64,000 nucleotides of DNA. Source: Odontocerum albicorne (Eukaryota > Arthropoda > Insecta > Trichoptera > Odontoceridae). The translations under genes and the position numbers were made by a program. Of this stretch, positions 1 through 11,984 are shown one piece after another. The stretch lies in contig OX463856.1 in NCBI GenBank assembly GCA_949825065.1, forward strand, positions 13,515,238 to 13,579,237, in the 5' to 3' direction. How positions within the stretch are numbered: the first letter of the stretch is position 1; each line of letters opens with the position of its first letter. The notes under the pieces were generated by a model, which searched no databases, was not told the DNA's origin, and saw nothing but the letters and a program-made list of their open reading frames with translations.

Positions 1-369
1 TCCACCACCTTGTTCTTTTTCACAATACTTAAACATCAGTCTTTAGCTTATATTAATCCATAGGAATAACTTTTCTCTGTCATAATCTGTCGTACATAGA
101 GTCAGAAAACATGGATTGTGAATTAATCATGATAAGGGCCCAACAAGTAGAAACGGGCCTTGCATTTTTTTTTCAAGTGATTCTATAAAAAATATGACAA
201 ATATATTCTTAAGTACTGTCGTTTTATTTTATTTTTCAGAGAAAGGTAATGTATGTTTTTTTTCCATAAATACTCGTAAAAATGGTTCACGTTGAAAATG
301 TGTATTTTTGCGGCCATAATAAAACGCTGCTGTTTTCATTTGGTTAAATATTGACTTTGGTATACAGGT

Positions 370-455
370 CAATCTTGACACATTTAGGTATTCACTAAAA
401 TACCTGCGTTTGTTTAAAGAGCTTTCTGGTCCCTTGGAGTGAACAAACACTGAGA
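370..455. repeat. Unclassified interspersed repeat (second copy at 6785-6860)
   Basis: CACTAAAATACCTGCGTTTG...TGGTCCCTTGGAGTGAACAA versus ACCAAAATACCTGTGTTTG...TGGTCCTTTGAAGTGGAACA. Both lie near a family A SINE body (590-660; 6590-6670), so they may be one larger element. Confidence 0.5.
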
Positions 456-589
456 ATAACTGAGATTCCGAGCATTTTTTTCTTTTTTGAAGTTTTGGAA
501 TCGTCCAATAGGCCTTTTTACTTTGAAACAGTGTTTTACAAGTATATAAGGTACTTGAAATGCATTGTTATGTATTATACATTCTTTGT

Positions 590-760
590 ATACAGCACAA
601 CTAGGCAAGTTAATTGACATATGTCAATCTCTTTCAACCAACTAGGATGGTATCAAACAAGTCTTATGGGAAAATTAGAAAGGAACTATTAAAAAAAACA
701 TTTTTAAAAAAGAAAACAGACGTCTTAACCACGAGATAACGGTGTTCCACAATCTAAAAT
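590..760 (-). mobile_element. tRNA-headed SINE, family A
   Basis: Body GACATATGTCAATCTCTTTCAACCAACTAGG-type sequence and, further right, the inverted head (GACGTCTTAACCACGAGATAACGG), i.e. a TGGTTAAGACG A-box region on the minus strand. Confidence 0.6.
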
Positions 761-1624
761 ACAAGCAGCTCTTATGAATTTGCAGAGAATTAGGCATTCA
801 AATTAGTCGTAAAAACGTTGAATTACCTCTGGAATGAGGTGTGAAAACCCCAACTCTTTGCCTTAGAGATGATTGTATTCTGAAACAAAAAAAGTTCGAG
901 GCAAAGTCCATACTAAGACCAATAAGGGTGAATAATTGGCAGATAAAACACTTGGCGAGGATAGAATGGTTAGTCCAGGATAAAATTGCTTGAATGCGTT
1001 CGTACCATGGCAGTGCTGCTAGCTTAACTGTAATAAACAAATAAGAGAAAAGAAGGGGATACATTTTGTAATTTAAAAATTCAATAATATTATGTAAACA
1101 CACTTAAAATGTTGTGGTTGCGCTCATGTACGAGTATATATGTATGGAGAACAGACGTGAAATCTGAATCCGTGTGCCAAAAAGCTTAATGTGAAATTTC
1201 TGAAATTGTACGATAATCATGAAAAGAAAGACATTCAAGAGAGATTTTCAATGCAAATATTGAAATAAGCTCCAAGTTCATATTTCCTGTAAGTCTCATA
1301 TAAGAAATAATACTGCAGAATAAGTTTTTTTTTTAATGTAATCAAATATCAATTTTAAATACAGTATATTTTGTACTTGATATACTCGTAGATAAAAATG
1401 TCCAATTTATTAAACATTAAATTAATTTATTATTCCAATCGTATTTCTACTTCCCATCTTGATATTTTCTTCAGATGGAATGATCTCGGTTTAATGCAAG
1501 AGCAAAACTCAGGTCCAGCTTGTGTCATGTTTAACCGGAAGTGTGTGTGTGGTTTTTTAGACCAAAAAAAAATATATCAGTGGAATAAGAAAGTAATTCA
1601 ATATGTTGTTTATAATTAAGGACA
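760..1624. other. No supported feature
   Basis: AT-rich with chance ORFs (798-1103 minus, 1398-1619 plus); none has a recognised domain or splice context. Two TACTCGTA-type octamers occur at 1129 and 1383. Confidence 0.4.
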
Positions 1625-1862
1625 TCCGAACATCTGTTGAACAGTTATTTCCCAAAAATCTCTCCGCTCTTGGCCGAAATTGTCCCTCATCCCTCAGCCC
1701 CCAACCGTTGAAGCGTGTATATCGGTACCAGTTCGAACAGCATTTAGTCTTGTTTGCGCTCCCCTGAAGATGAGGTGAAAACCTTGAAACCGGTAGGGTT
1801 ATACTATCACAAAAAAGTGGAATAAACAGTGTTTGATAAAAATAAATTACAAAACAGTTATT
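1625..1862 (+). mobile_element. PLE ORF 3' end and pLTR
   Basis: Begins with CTCTCCGCTCTTGGCCGAAATT...CCCATTCC-type sequence homologous to the PLE ORF end at 51600-51667, then GTGTATATCGGTACCAG, CCCTGAAGATGAGGTGAAAA, CCTTGAAACCGGTAGGG and AGTGGAATAAACAGTGTTTG. Here the hammerhead-like core is CTGAAGA...GAAAC, which still satisfies the CUGANGA consensus. Confidence 0.8.
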
Positions 1863-1974
1863 CAATACTTAACATTTAAAGATGGATATCCAAAAAGTTA
1901 ACACGGAAACGTTTGATAGAGGTATTTATTGTTTATCAAGACAGGTGACCGCAATAATTGGATGTCTTATATTT

Positions 1975-2330
1975 GGAACTTGTAAAATAAGTATGAGGCA
2001 ATATAAAGTATAGTGATGACCTATGAAACATATGTTTTACCTGTAATGACATATGGTATTGAAACTAGAAATGATACCGTCCGAACGAAGGCACTCTTAG
2101 AACATTAGAAATTAATGTCCTTGTATTACTGGTAAAAGGTTGAGAGACAGAGTAAGAAATACAAAACGTGTTAAAGCGAATACATTGTATGATAGGTAAG
2201 TCAGAGTAGATGTTATTGGCGAGGTAACGTTCAAAGAATGGATAAGACCCAGATTTCCCGTATTATTTTTCATGGTTACCCAATAGGAAACTGACCATAT
2301 TGCAGTCACCAAAGGAGATAGATAGCTGGT
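1975..2330 (+). mobile_element. RTE-like LINE C-terminal remnant
   Basis: YETYVLPVMTYGIETR (about 2021-2068) followed by LRTLEINVLV is the LPVLLYG.ETW...R.LE..E motif after the RT domain. It runs straight into the 45-bp tandem repeat at 2330. Confidence 0.65.
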
Positions 2331-2640
2331 AGACTACATCCCAGGAATAATGCAGAAATGCGATAGATAGCTGGTAAACCATACCCAAGGAATAATGCAG
2401 AAAGGAGATAGATAGCTGGTAGACCACATCCCGGGAATAATGCAGAAAGGAGATACATATGTTAACTGGTAGACCAAATCCCAGGAATAATGCAGAAAGG
2501 AGATAGGTAGCTGGTAGACCATATCCCAGGAATAATGCAGAAAGGAGATAGATAGCTGGTAGACCACATCCCAGGAATAATGCAGAAAGGAGATAGATAA
2601 CTGGTAGACCACATCACAGAAATAATGCAGAAAAACAGAC
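2330..2640. repeat. 45-bp minisatellite, about 7 copies
   Basis: Unit AGATAGATAGCTGGTAGACC...CCAGGAATAATGCAGAAAGG. The GAATAATGCAG landmarks are at 2345, 2390, 2435, 2485, 2530, 2575 and about 2620, so the period is 45 with one 5-bp insertion. It looks expanded from the end of the LINE remnant on its left. Open frames on the minus strand are only repeat translations. Confidence 0.95.
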
Positions 2641-3390
2641 CAAGAATAGAAAGGGCGCATGTGAGCAGATACCACACCGATCACACCGGCGATGTTACAA
2701 TTAAAACTTGGTACATCTATCCTTAATAATATATCTATTATAGCCGATATCGCATATTATTTCGTTATATTCTGAAATGTTCAATATTGAATACCGCACT
2801 ATAATTAAGTTTCTTTAAAAAAAAAGGGATCAGTAAGGTAAAACTTAAATAATATTTAGATTCCGACGTCATTTGATTTCTGCTGGGCTTTTGCCTTATT
2901 TTGAAAAAAAATTGATAACCGCTATAATTAATTTTTACCATTTCATAATACAATTCAACATTTCTTTTATCGGCTCTAGTTGTCCAACTACTGAGGATAG
3001 AAATATCAAATTTTAACAGCGATATCGCCTGAGTCATGTAGTGGGAGTGGCCGGCGCAGTAATTTAAACTTTTGGACTTAGTGCTGCTTCCATTTAAAGT
3101 ATTGGAGAAAAATGGCTCCAAATCAAACAGGATCAACAGGTCAACGTTTCTGTATGGCTGAGACGGCTTTAAAGATGAAGACGGGTCTTTTAATTTTATT
3201 GTTTTTATTTATGATATTTCCAACACAGAAATTATATTTAACTGGAAGAAAGCTGAATCATTTTTAACACGGTTGTCATCAACGTATTAAAGCTACTCGT
3301 ATATTATTTAAGTACAAAATCCCTTCCATCCGTCTTTGCTTTCAATGTCAATTAAGCTGCAATGCAAATCTGTGCCATGGAGTTTGTTTT
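2640..3390. other. No supported gene; unassigned 123-codon ORF
   Basis: A minus-strand open frame spans 2765-3136 but its composition is not protein-like (poly-K/F runs from A/T tracts) and no domain is recognised. Confidence 0.35.
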
Positions 3391-3645
3391 TTAAGTGAGT
3401 GAGTTATTGTACACTAGCAAACTCACGGTTCATACCGTTGTACTGGATCTGATGGCACACCGAAGTGATATGCTCGGAGCAAACCGGAAGGTTTTTAGCT
3501 TCTCACCTTGAAAGAATAGATATGGCTGAAGTTATAGGTGTCCTTATATCCCCGAATACTAGTCGGAAAAGTTGCCTGTGTCATTTGAGGAGAGTAACAC
3601 AGCGCAGGGTCTGAACCGGTGATCTTTCGCATGGAAGAAAAACAT
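3390..3645 (-). mobile_element. SINE, family C
   Basis: Plus strand GATGGCACACCGAAGTGATA, AATAGATATGGCTGAAGTTA, CCCCGAATACTAG, ACACAGCGCAGGG and inverted B box TCTGAACCGGTG. The tRNA-like head is at the right end. Confidence 0.7.
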
Positions 3646-4297
3646 TGACTTTGGACAACAAATACTATACATATTTTATGTGTTAAATCAGAATAAACGT
3701 AAGGTTTTACAATACATTATGCTTAAAATAAACATTTTGTTATAAAAAAAAACATTTTAACTACAATTTGAGCGGTTATAGATGGAATCATGGAAAAGTG
3801 TGGTATTTGCAAACATCTCAGCGTAAATTATGATAAAACTCTCGGGAAGTAAGGTTATGTACACGTTTGATCTATTTGCTGGTTCTCTGCTAGAAATTCG
3901 TTGAAAACAATGATGTTGGACTAGAAATAGACCTTTTATGTGTTAAATCATAAAAAAAGCTTTGTTTTACAACAAATTGTATTTAAACTGAGTACTTTAC
4001 TTAAACAGTATTCATATGACTCACAATTTGAGCAAATAAAGACGAAATAATCGAAACGGGTGTAATTTTCAACTATATTTCACTGTAAATTGTGATAAAA
4101 CATTCGAAAAATAAGGTTATATTAACTTTTTATTAGTTTGCTGTTTATTTTCTTTATAATACGTAGAAAGCGGTGATTTTGGACTACAAATACATAAATT
4201 TAGGTTAAATCATATTACAAGTGTAGTTTTATAACACATCATGCTTTAAATAAGTATTTTACTAAAAAAATACATTCTACCTACAATTTAAGCGATT
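3645..4297. repeat. Degenerate tandem repeat, period about 255-265 bp, 2.6 copies
   Basis: The TTGGACTA.AAATA landmark is at about 3650, 3915 and 4169. Each unit continues TGTGTTAAATCA, TTTTACAA, CAATTTGAGC and GTAAATTATGATAAAAC. The third copy is cut by a PLE fragment. Confidence 0.75.
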
Positions 4298-4345
4298 ATA
4301 AAAAGTGGAATAAACAGTGTTTGATGAAACAAATCTACAAAAACT
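4297..4345 (+). mobile_element. PLE pLTR 3' fragment
   Basis: Only the last part, AAAAGTGGAATAAACAGTGTTTGATGAAACAAAT, joined directly to the third copy of the 255-265 bp tandem repeat. Confidence 0.65.
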
Positions 4346-4430
4346 ATTTTATACATACATCTGTTTCTATGCCGCTATTTTATTTTTATCATTGTATCGC
4401 ATTACATATCCGAAGTATAGAATAATTATT

Positions 4431-4705
4431 GATTTAACATCTTTGTCGTTCCTTTTTATTGAGGGTCATAATCTGTGAAGTTGGTGATTTAACATCTTTG
4501 TCGTTCCTTTTTATTGAGGGTCATAATCTATGAAGTTGGTGATTTAACATCTTTGTCGTTCCTTTTAATTGAAGATCATAATCTATGAAGTTGGCGATTT
4601 AACATCTTTGTCGTTCCTTTTTATTGAGGATCATAATCTATGAAGTTGGCGATTTAACATCTTTGTCGTTCCTTTTTATTGAGGATCACAATCTATGAAG
4701 GTGGT
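4431..4705. repeat. 55-bp minisatellite, 5 copies
   Basis: Unit GATTTAACATCTTTGTCGTT...GAAGTTGG; the CTTTGTCGTT landmark falls at 4441, 4496, 4551, 4606 and 4661, exactly 55 apart. Confidence 0.95.
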
Positions 4706-4879
4706 GCAGATTTTGACGACACATCTTCTATTCATTGGGTCACATGCCGTTTGCATGTAATGGCAGGGTTTATCCTATGTGTATGCTTTCTACAGTTAAT
4801 AACTTCACCTGATCACTACATCTTGCTGGCGCTCTATCTCTGCTTGAACACCTTTATCTTATCGGATCTTTTCGCCATC

Positions 4880-5135
4880 CCAACGTTAATTCAGTGGTGA
4901 GTGGCCCATTGCACACCAGAAAACCCACCAGCCACATTGCTATACTGGATCCGATGGCACACCGATCGGAGCACACTGGCATGTTATTCTACTTTTATTG
5001 AAAGAATAGATACGAGAATGACCGAAGTTATAGGCATCCTCATACCCCTTAATATTGGGTGGAAAAAAATACCTTTGTCGAACCGGTTACCTTCCGCACG
5101 GAAGTTCAGTGCGTTATAGCGCGGCCATAAACGTT
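4880..5135 (-). mobile_element. SINE, family C
   Basis: GGATCCGATGGCACACCGAT, GAAAGAATAGATACGAGAAT, ACCGAAGTTATAGGCATCC, and the inverted head ACCTTCCGCACGGAAGTTCA / GCGCGGCCATAA. Confidence 0.75.
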
Positions 5136-5179
5136 GATAAAATACGTTGATAAAATCTTTACACACTTATTTTGATCAT

Positions 5180-5545
5180 CAATTTCTTAGGTTATCATGC
5201 TCACGTCTGGAAATATACTCATTGAATAGCAGGATACGCTGAAAGCATACTGAGGACAGCCATACCGTCACATTTAACTCCTGGAGTATACAAACGTTCG
5301 TTCTTATGGTAGACCACGAGATTCTCAACCTTTGATGCCAACGTCACATCTCAAAATAATTTATTCTTCTACGTTCTCGGGCTTTTACTATCCATATTTC
5401 AGCACCGTTAAAGAATATAAGAAATATTAGAGTTTGGACTAGCGATGATTTGATGAGATTGGAAATACCCTGATCTTTCAACATTTTGGAAATATCCTGA
5501 TCGTTCAACATTTTGGAAACACCCTGATCTTTCAACATTTTTACT
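5180..5545 (-). mobile_element. RTE-like LINE C-terminal remnant
   Basis: Minus strand: SSLVQTLIFLIFFNGAEIWI, then KARERRRINYFEM and RLRIS, matching the LLYG.E.W...AERRRI.AFEMWC.RR.LRI.W block. A 27-bp unit (GATCTTTCAACATTTTGGAAATATCC) is repeated three times at 5470-5543 within it. Confidence 0.75.
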
Positions 5546-5548
5546 AAT

Positions 5549-5740
5549 CTGGTACCGACATAACATACACATTTCTAATCTTTACAATTAGAAGTGTGTA
5601 TGTCGGTACCAGTTCGAACATAATTCAGTATTGTTTGTGCTCCCCTAATAATGAGATGAAAACCTTGAAACCGGTAGGGTTATATCTTTACAGAAAGTGG
5701 AATAAACAGTGTTTGATAAAACAAATAACAAATTTTTACT
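5549..5740 (+). mobile_element. PLE pLTR with inverted head
   Basis: Plus-strand pLTR from GTGTGTATGTCGGTACCAG (5593) to AGTGGAATAAACAGTGTTTG. Just before it, 5549-5580 carries the same head inverted (CTGGTACCGACAT...ACACATTTCTAAT), giving a small foldback. The core reads CTAATAA rather than CTGATGA. Confidence 0.75.
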
Positions 5741-6589
5741 CATCTTTTTTACATCTGCCAAAGTACACGAAGACAACTTGTTTATGTATTTTTTTTAAAT
5801 ATACTCGTACATCATGTTTTATTTATGTTATATTTCTACCTAATATAAACTTCAAACAATTTCATATTAATAAATTTGAGAAAAATTTTATCAGAATTAA
5901 GTGTTTTCTTTGTTTAAATCACACGTGAGTCATACTTTTTTTCCTGTTAATATTTTAAATTTATCAAAGGATATTTTTTTTTATTTAAATGGTTTATGAA
6001 AGGCAGACCTAGATCTAGACGAACAAAGTAATATTAAGTAGAAGTTTTTTTTTATTTACCTTTTTATAAGGCAAATCAATTTGACAATTTCGTATTTTAA
6101 AAAGCGCGTAGTTTAAAATATATCACAAAAATGATTTTTCTGGTTGAAAACGTCAAATTTATATTTATAAGTGAAATATTTTAACATCCCACACGCTACT
6201 TACATCGTACATTACATAAAAAATATGGAAAACTAGATTTCATACAAACTGCGCAACAAATCACATGATTTTTCACAAGCCCTTTTGAAATTGTTAGGTA
6301 GATCAATCAAGCAGAGATAAACAAACAAAAGCCTTGCAGACAAAAAAAAAGTGTGAAAAATAATGTTTCAAAAAGCTATGGTACATTCAGTGCTTTCATG
6401 CATACCGTTTTTAGGGGATGGTTGAGAGGTTTTTGCTAAAAGTGGTAGAATTTTTCATTTAAATTGCCATAAGACGAGATGTCATGTAACCATGTTGCGT
6501 TAAATTAATGAGAACGTTAGTAATAAAATTGTCACGACGGCAAAAATATGAGAACGAATAATTTTACGTTTAAGTATTATGAGTATATT
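5741..6589. other. AT-rich stretch, nothing recognised
   Basis: Only homopolymer runs, chance ORFs and one TACTCGTA octamer (5802). Confidence 0.4.
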
Positions 6590-6949
6590 AAAATTTTGTT
6601 GTACACAGTATAACTTGGTGGGATCATTAACATATGGCAATCTCTGTGTTCTAACCAACCAGACAAATTTTAATGTTAATGAGATCTCAAGGAAATGCCA
6701 GACAAGCAATACAAATTACAAGGCTCAAAGAAATAAAAACAGAACTTACAAAACGTCCAATATGTCGCTCAACTTCTGACTAACGAGAAATTTACCAAAA
6801 TACCTGTGTTTGTTGAGAGGGTTTGCGTATTGTTGGTCCTTTGAAGTGGAACAAACTTTCACATACAGATAGAGAAAATAACTTCCCGAGTCCAAGACCT
6901 CTTTTTTCTGACGACTGAATTTATATATTCAAAATTAATGGAGAGCAAG

Positions 6950-7145
6950 AAAGAGGTAGATTGTAGAAAGATTGGAAAGAGACAGTTTGAGAAATTTTAA
7001 CTAAGAGAAATGTAAGAAGTGTGAGAGACATAAGATAATTTATGAAAGCGGACGAGACATGAGCTGTGATGAAAGGCATGGAGATATATCCTTCATGCCT
7101 ACCCCAAAAAATACATGGTGTGATGGTATGTACAAAACTTTACGA
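6950..7145 (+). mobile_element. LINE 3' tail (weak)
   Basis: Degenerate plus-strand sequence ending TTCATGCCTACCCC...GTGTGATGGTATGTA, like the ...YP.GNDVM... end plus 3' UTR of the RTE-like family seen at 30.9 and 62.8 kb. Confidence 0.4.
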
Positions 7146-8048
7146 GACCGTTCATAAAATCAAATAGCTGTCCATTTTTTTTTCTATTGGGTTGAGATGA
7201 ATTGAATTAATTAACCTAGATGTCTAAACTGTCTTTCTGAGCGGCTTTACCTATTACTAGTAAAATGTAACCCTTACATCGCCGGAAGGCTAACGGTATG
7301 AAAGCCTTAAAGAGGCTTAATTTGATTCCAAGAAATTCTATTCTAGAACGAAGCGTAAGCTAAGAGTGTTTGGTCACTAAGGGACATTAAGGATAAGTTA
7401 ATTCTATTAAATTTTAAGAAGTAGCAACTTAGCCTTCTTTGTATTACATCCTTCCAAAAATAAGTTGTTTCAATTTAAATGCGCCTAACTTTCTCGGATG
7501 CCAAAAGATACAATCATTACTTTTCCATAGCAGCTAAGCAGTTAATTTTTACTGGTTAATTGTACGTTCTTCCTAGACCGTTAAGTTTCAGCAAACTATT
7601 TCAGCTCAAGTATTCCAGAACCAACTAAGTGCAATCGAGCTTCCCAAATCAGGCCTGCATTAAGTACGATGCATCAACCATCAAGCCAGACTTGTTTCAA
7701 TCGAGCTAAGTCTCAATGAAAAAGCAACTGAAATCCATGTACATTGCATAGATTTATAAGTTTAAGAAAATAAATATGTTCAAATATAAAAACACCTAGA
7801 CATACATGTTTCTTTCCCCATTGTTTGAATCATTCCATGTAACATATGTAGGTTTTCGGGTTGGTTCCCGACAGTATAAAAAATGAAAAAGGGTACTAAT
7901 CTGATAACGATACTCGTTCGCCCTAGACGAGCTTGAGGGCGAGGTAATATTTCAAACAAGTGCAATGATAAATTACTTGCTTCATACATATTCTAGTGGT
8001 TCTAAGCCCGGTGGCTCTATTAGCAAAGCAGAAGATAATGTTGTTCAT

Positions 8049-8190
8049 CATTTCTGATATGCTATTTGTTACCATACAAATCACTATTTCTGATATGCTA
8101 TTTGTTACCATACAAATCACTATTTCTGATATGCTATTTGTTACCATACAAATCACTATTTCTGATATGCTATTTGTTACCATACAAATT
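8049..8190. repeat. 36-bp tandem repeat, 4 copies
   Basis: Unit TTTCTGATATGCTATTTGTT plus ACCATACAAATCACTA at 8051, 8087, 8123 and 8159, almost identical. Overlapping short ORFs on both strands arise from it. The stretch just before (7990-8030, GTGGTTCTAAGCCCGGTGGC) resembles part of the family B SINE body. Confidence 0.95.
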
Positions 8191-8224
8191 TACAAAAATT
8201 AATCACATCACACAATAACACAAT

Positions 8225-8835
8225 TTTCCCCACATCTACCATATTTATAACCCATATTCTCACCATACGATATTCACGCGCTTACCTTCATATAACGCCC
8301 AACATACGCACACCATTGGTTTACCATATTTTCACCATGCGCTCACTATGCACTCACGTTCACACGTTTACTACGCCCACGCCATTTGTATACCATATTC
8401 TCACGCTCTCACGCAATCACGCTTATACAATGCTCATCACACCCATGCTATTTGTTTACCATATCCTCACCACGCGTTTGCTGTTCACTCACATTCACAC
8501 AACACTGACCATGTCCACACAATTAGTATACCATATTCTTACAATGCGCTCGCATTTTTTCACTCACGTTCACACCACATTCACCACGCCATTTGTATTG
8601 AATATTTCATCATGCTTCGCTGTGTACTTATGTTCACACAACACTCATCACGTCCAAGCCATTCGTATGCCATATTTTTACTATGCGCTCACAATGGAAT
8701 CACGCTCACAAAACGCTCACCACGCAAACGCCATTGGTTTGCCATATTCTCACCATGTGCTTGCTAAGCACTTTTGTTTGCACAATGCTCACCAAGCTCA
8801 CGTGTTTGGTTAACTATATTCTCACAAAAATAATA
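8225..8835. repeat. Diverged 69-72-bp minisatellite, about 8-9 copies
   Basis: The ACCATATTCTCACCATGCGC-type landmark recurs at about 8320, 8389, 8458, 8530, 8668, 8740 and 8812. The plus strand is C/A/T-rich and G-poor. Open frames of up to 165 codons come from the repeat (His/Thr/Ser-rich) and are not taken as genes. Confidence 0.8.
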
Positions 8836-9309
8836 ACACACATATTCAAAAATACGTCCATCCGTTTAATAAAAAAAATATGAAGCAGAGACCCTCAAAT
8901 ATTCATGTAATATATTCTCGAACTTCAAAATATTGCTATCGCGCTCCGAAGATCGCTGTTTTGCAAAATTTATGCCAAAAAGAGAATTTTCTTGAGGGAC
9001 TCCTAAACGTTCGGGTAGAAATTTTATTTAAGTTGTATAAACAAAACCGTTTTTCTTGTTTGCTTTGTACATTTTCTCGGGATGTTGTTTTAGGATAAGT
9101 ATTTCCAGAATCGTTCTGAGTAATCATCTCAAGTGTGAGTTCAGCATCCCTACGGCCTCAGACGATTGATTAAAATACACAGCATCTTACCAGAGACGGT
9201 CATTATTCTAAGAATTCGTTTCAATTTCATGACTCTTGCCTTAAATAATCATTTCAAAGAAGCGCAAAATAGCTTGGACATTAGTAAACCTTGTCACTTT
9301 TTTGGCGTT

Positions 9310-9560
9310 AGACGTCGATATTACTGACCAATTCACGGACAAAAAAATCTATCTTAAATTTGATCTATCTTAGGCGTTAAGCTATTCTTGAGTCAAAATC
9401 AGAATGTTTCCATGATTTTTCACAAACTCGACGTTTTAATTTAATGTCCATATTACTGGCAAGTTAAAATACAGTAAATCTATCTTAAATTTGGTATATA
9501 GTGTTGTGTTTAAGCTACTTTTAAATCAAAATTTGTATACAATTATGATTTTTCATTTCC
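9310..9560. repeat. Diverged direct duplication of about 130 bp
   Basis: AAATCTATCTTAAATTTGAT at 9346 and AAATCTATCTTAAATTTGGT at 9476, with matching flanks GAC.T..ATATTACTG and ATGATTTTTCA. Confidence 0.65.
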
Positions 9561-10084
9561 TCTATTAAAACCAATTATGAATTTCCAAAACCGCTATTAA
9601 AAATAGGCAATGATCAAACTGAGCTAAAGTGATCGGCAATAATCACTGTCTGTAGTAGAACTGTATATAGTCAGTCTTAGAGTTAATGTGTCGTCAGTGA
9701 AACAAAGTTGAGTTTCAGTTTTAATTAGTTCTTGCCCTTACAGACAGATAACTTTGATTACAATTACTTTGAAATACCTTCAAATATAGCGATTGTGTTC
9801 AAGTGCGCACAAGGTGACTCAATTTCTAAAGTTCAATCAAGCATTAAGTCATTCCATTGTTTTCATCGACTTTTTCTATCCATAGAGTGTATGTATGACT
9901 TATGATTAAGCTACTTACAGTAGTTAGAATTTTACGGGCATTCACGTTTTCGAAATTGAACATTTTTATTATATTGTAGGTATATTTTTATGTGAATAAA
10001 TGCTCGTGATATATTTAGGAAAATAATAAAAACAAACAAATACATCAACGAGAAAAATACATAAAAAACAATTTATAACGTGCC

Positions 10085-10330
10085 GGTAAAGAGCAAACTC
10101 TTCTCAAGGGCGCTCCAACTCCATATAAACTTGCTTCTAGAATCGCGGGACAGTTAAAGCAACCTTGAAAAACCGTTAGTAGGAATATCGCAATGGATTC
10201 TTCTTGCCTTCATGTGTTGAGGCTTTTTTAGTTACACACCGTGAGAAGTTCGACGTAGTGAGCATATTTTGGTTAATCGCCCTTTGTTCTGTGCCATAAA
10301 TATCTGAGGTAACTTTTTGTATTTGTTCTA
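10085..10330 (-). mobile_element. 3' end of a LINE
   Basis: Downstream of the RT remnant on the same strand. It contains a GCGC stem-like tail (plus-strand AAGGGCGCTCCAACTC at about 10107) that recurs at 54190 and 55085. Confidence 0.5.
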
Positions 10331-11460
10331 TATTGTTTTTATATTTGAGCTAATGAGGAGCCCAAACTGTAGATGCATATTCTAATTTGGTTCTAATTAG
10401 GTATTTATATAAGTTTCGAAGGATATCGATATTGTCCAATTGTCTTGATATTCTCATTATAAAACCGAGTAGTTTGTAACAGTCCGATATTAAACGCGAT
10501 ACATGGTTAACGAACGTCAGTCCGACATCAAAGGTTATGCCCAAATCTTTGAATTCAGAAACTCTGTTTAATGCCACTCCCTGTATAGTATACTGACAGG
10601 TGGATTGGTGAAAGCGATTGACTATAGGACACACATACACATTTATTAATGAAAAACAAGAGATGATTTCGCTCGCTCCAGGAAACTAGAGAGTCTATGT
10701 CCTGTTGTAACTGTGCACAGTCGTGAGGTGAATTAATCTTTTTGAAAATTTTAAAGTTGTTAGCAAACAATGAACACGTCAAGTGACTTACGGAATTTTA
10801 AAAATTAACTATTAATATGAGGAATAGAAGGGAACCTAAATATGTTACATGTTGAGATCTTTCTTTTAGATATGACACAAAGGTTATGCATTTTCTTAAG
10901 TAATATATCGTGATCAACTTTGTCGAAAGCTTTCTGGAAGTCTGTATATATTACGTCCGTTTGGGAAAGTTCATCTAAATTTGACGCAATCTGTTGTGTG
11001 AGAGAGAAAAGGTTAGTAACAGTCGATCGTTTTGGCAATAAGCCATGTTGGTTTCCAATAACACAAGTCTTGATGATACTTGGTGGCTCAATTGGTTGCA
11101 CAGTACAGTTTCGAAATTGTTTGGAAGCATAGAGAGAACAGCTACAGGTCTGTAATTGTGAGAGTCTAACGGGTCTCCCGATTTAAAGATAGGTCAGACC
11201 TTGGTTGTCTTCCAACTTATGGGAAATGTATTAGTATTTACGTTCAATTTAAATATGTAACAAATGGGATCACACACGTATTCCGCACAGATTTTGAAAA
11301 TGTCGGCTGATAACCCATCTGCTCCGATCGCTTTATCGGTTTGCAAGGAGTTTATGCTTTTTAACACTTATTCCTTAGAAATGGAATGGAGCGATATGCT
11401 TCTGCTGTCTGATGAACTGTTTAATATATTTTTAGGGCATATGTAGCCGTCAAATCTAGG
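10330..11460 (-). mobile_element. Jockey/CR1-type LINE reverse transcriptase, degenerate
   Basis: Minus-strand blocks appear in the family order: KAIGADGLSADIFK, then PIFKSGDPLDSHNYRPVAVL, NQHGLLPKRSTVTNL, YTDFQKAFDKVDHDILL, LFANNFKIFKKI, EFKDLGITFDVGLTF, then LLGF...LIRTKLEYASTVW. These are RT fingers/palm motifs. The catalytic F/YADD box reads FANN, both aspartates replaced by Asn, and the frame has stops and shifts (one stop just before PIFKSG). No endonuclease is recognisable. It is a 5'-truncated dead copy. Confidence 0.9.
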
Positions 11461-11984
11461 TAAATTCATTGAAAATATTGTGCAAAGTTTTCTGAACTTC
11501 AACACCATGAAATTATTTTTTTATGCACATATTTCTCTTTCCTTTTTATTAATTCTTTCCATCGTCACTGGAAGTAGATTGTTGACGCATACGCAACCTT
11601 TTCTCAGTAGAATAATTATCTTCTAAGTAGAATAATTATTTTCTTATTAGTTTCCAGAGATATTAAATATGTGTGTCTATCCTTTTGGAGACTTTTCTTC
11701 CTTTGGAAATAAATAAAAAATAAAATGATCGTTAGTCAGCCTCTGTAGAATTTTTTGAGACTAAGTAGGTCAGATTGTGTCCAAGGTAATGAAAAACGTT
11801 AAAAAGAAAACTGCTTCAAGAATTAAGTCGAGAGGGCTTATGTGAAATCGGATGAGAAGTGTCATTTTGGTTTTATATATTTTTTTGTATTGAACTATAT
11901 TATACTCTCGTTATATACAGTAAAATCCGGTTGTTTTGTTGCTATATTGCAATCCTTTCCAACACACTTTTAATAAATAAATAT

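Noticed and set aside
2334..2684. 116-codon minus-strand ORF with a 15-residue repeat
   Set aside because: It is produced by the 45-bp tandem array (multiple of three, so frames stay open).
2765..3136. 123-codon minus-strand ORF
   Set aside because: Composition is driven by A/T tracts, there is no recognisable domain, and there is no splice context.
8316..8813. 165-codon ORF, the longest in the window
   Set aside because: It is the translation of a diverged 69-72-bp minisatellite; overlapping frames are open too, and there is no domain.
10350..11101. Three neighbouring minus-strand ORFs as host genes
   Set aside because: They are pieces of one frameshifted LINE reverse transcriptase with the active-site aspartates lost.
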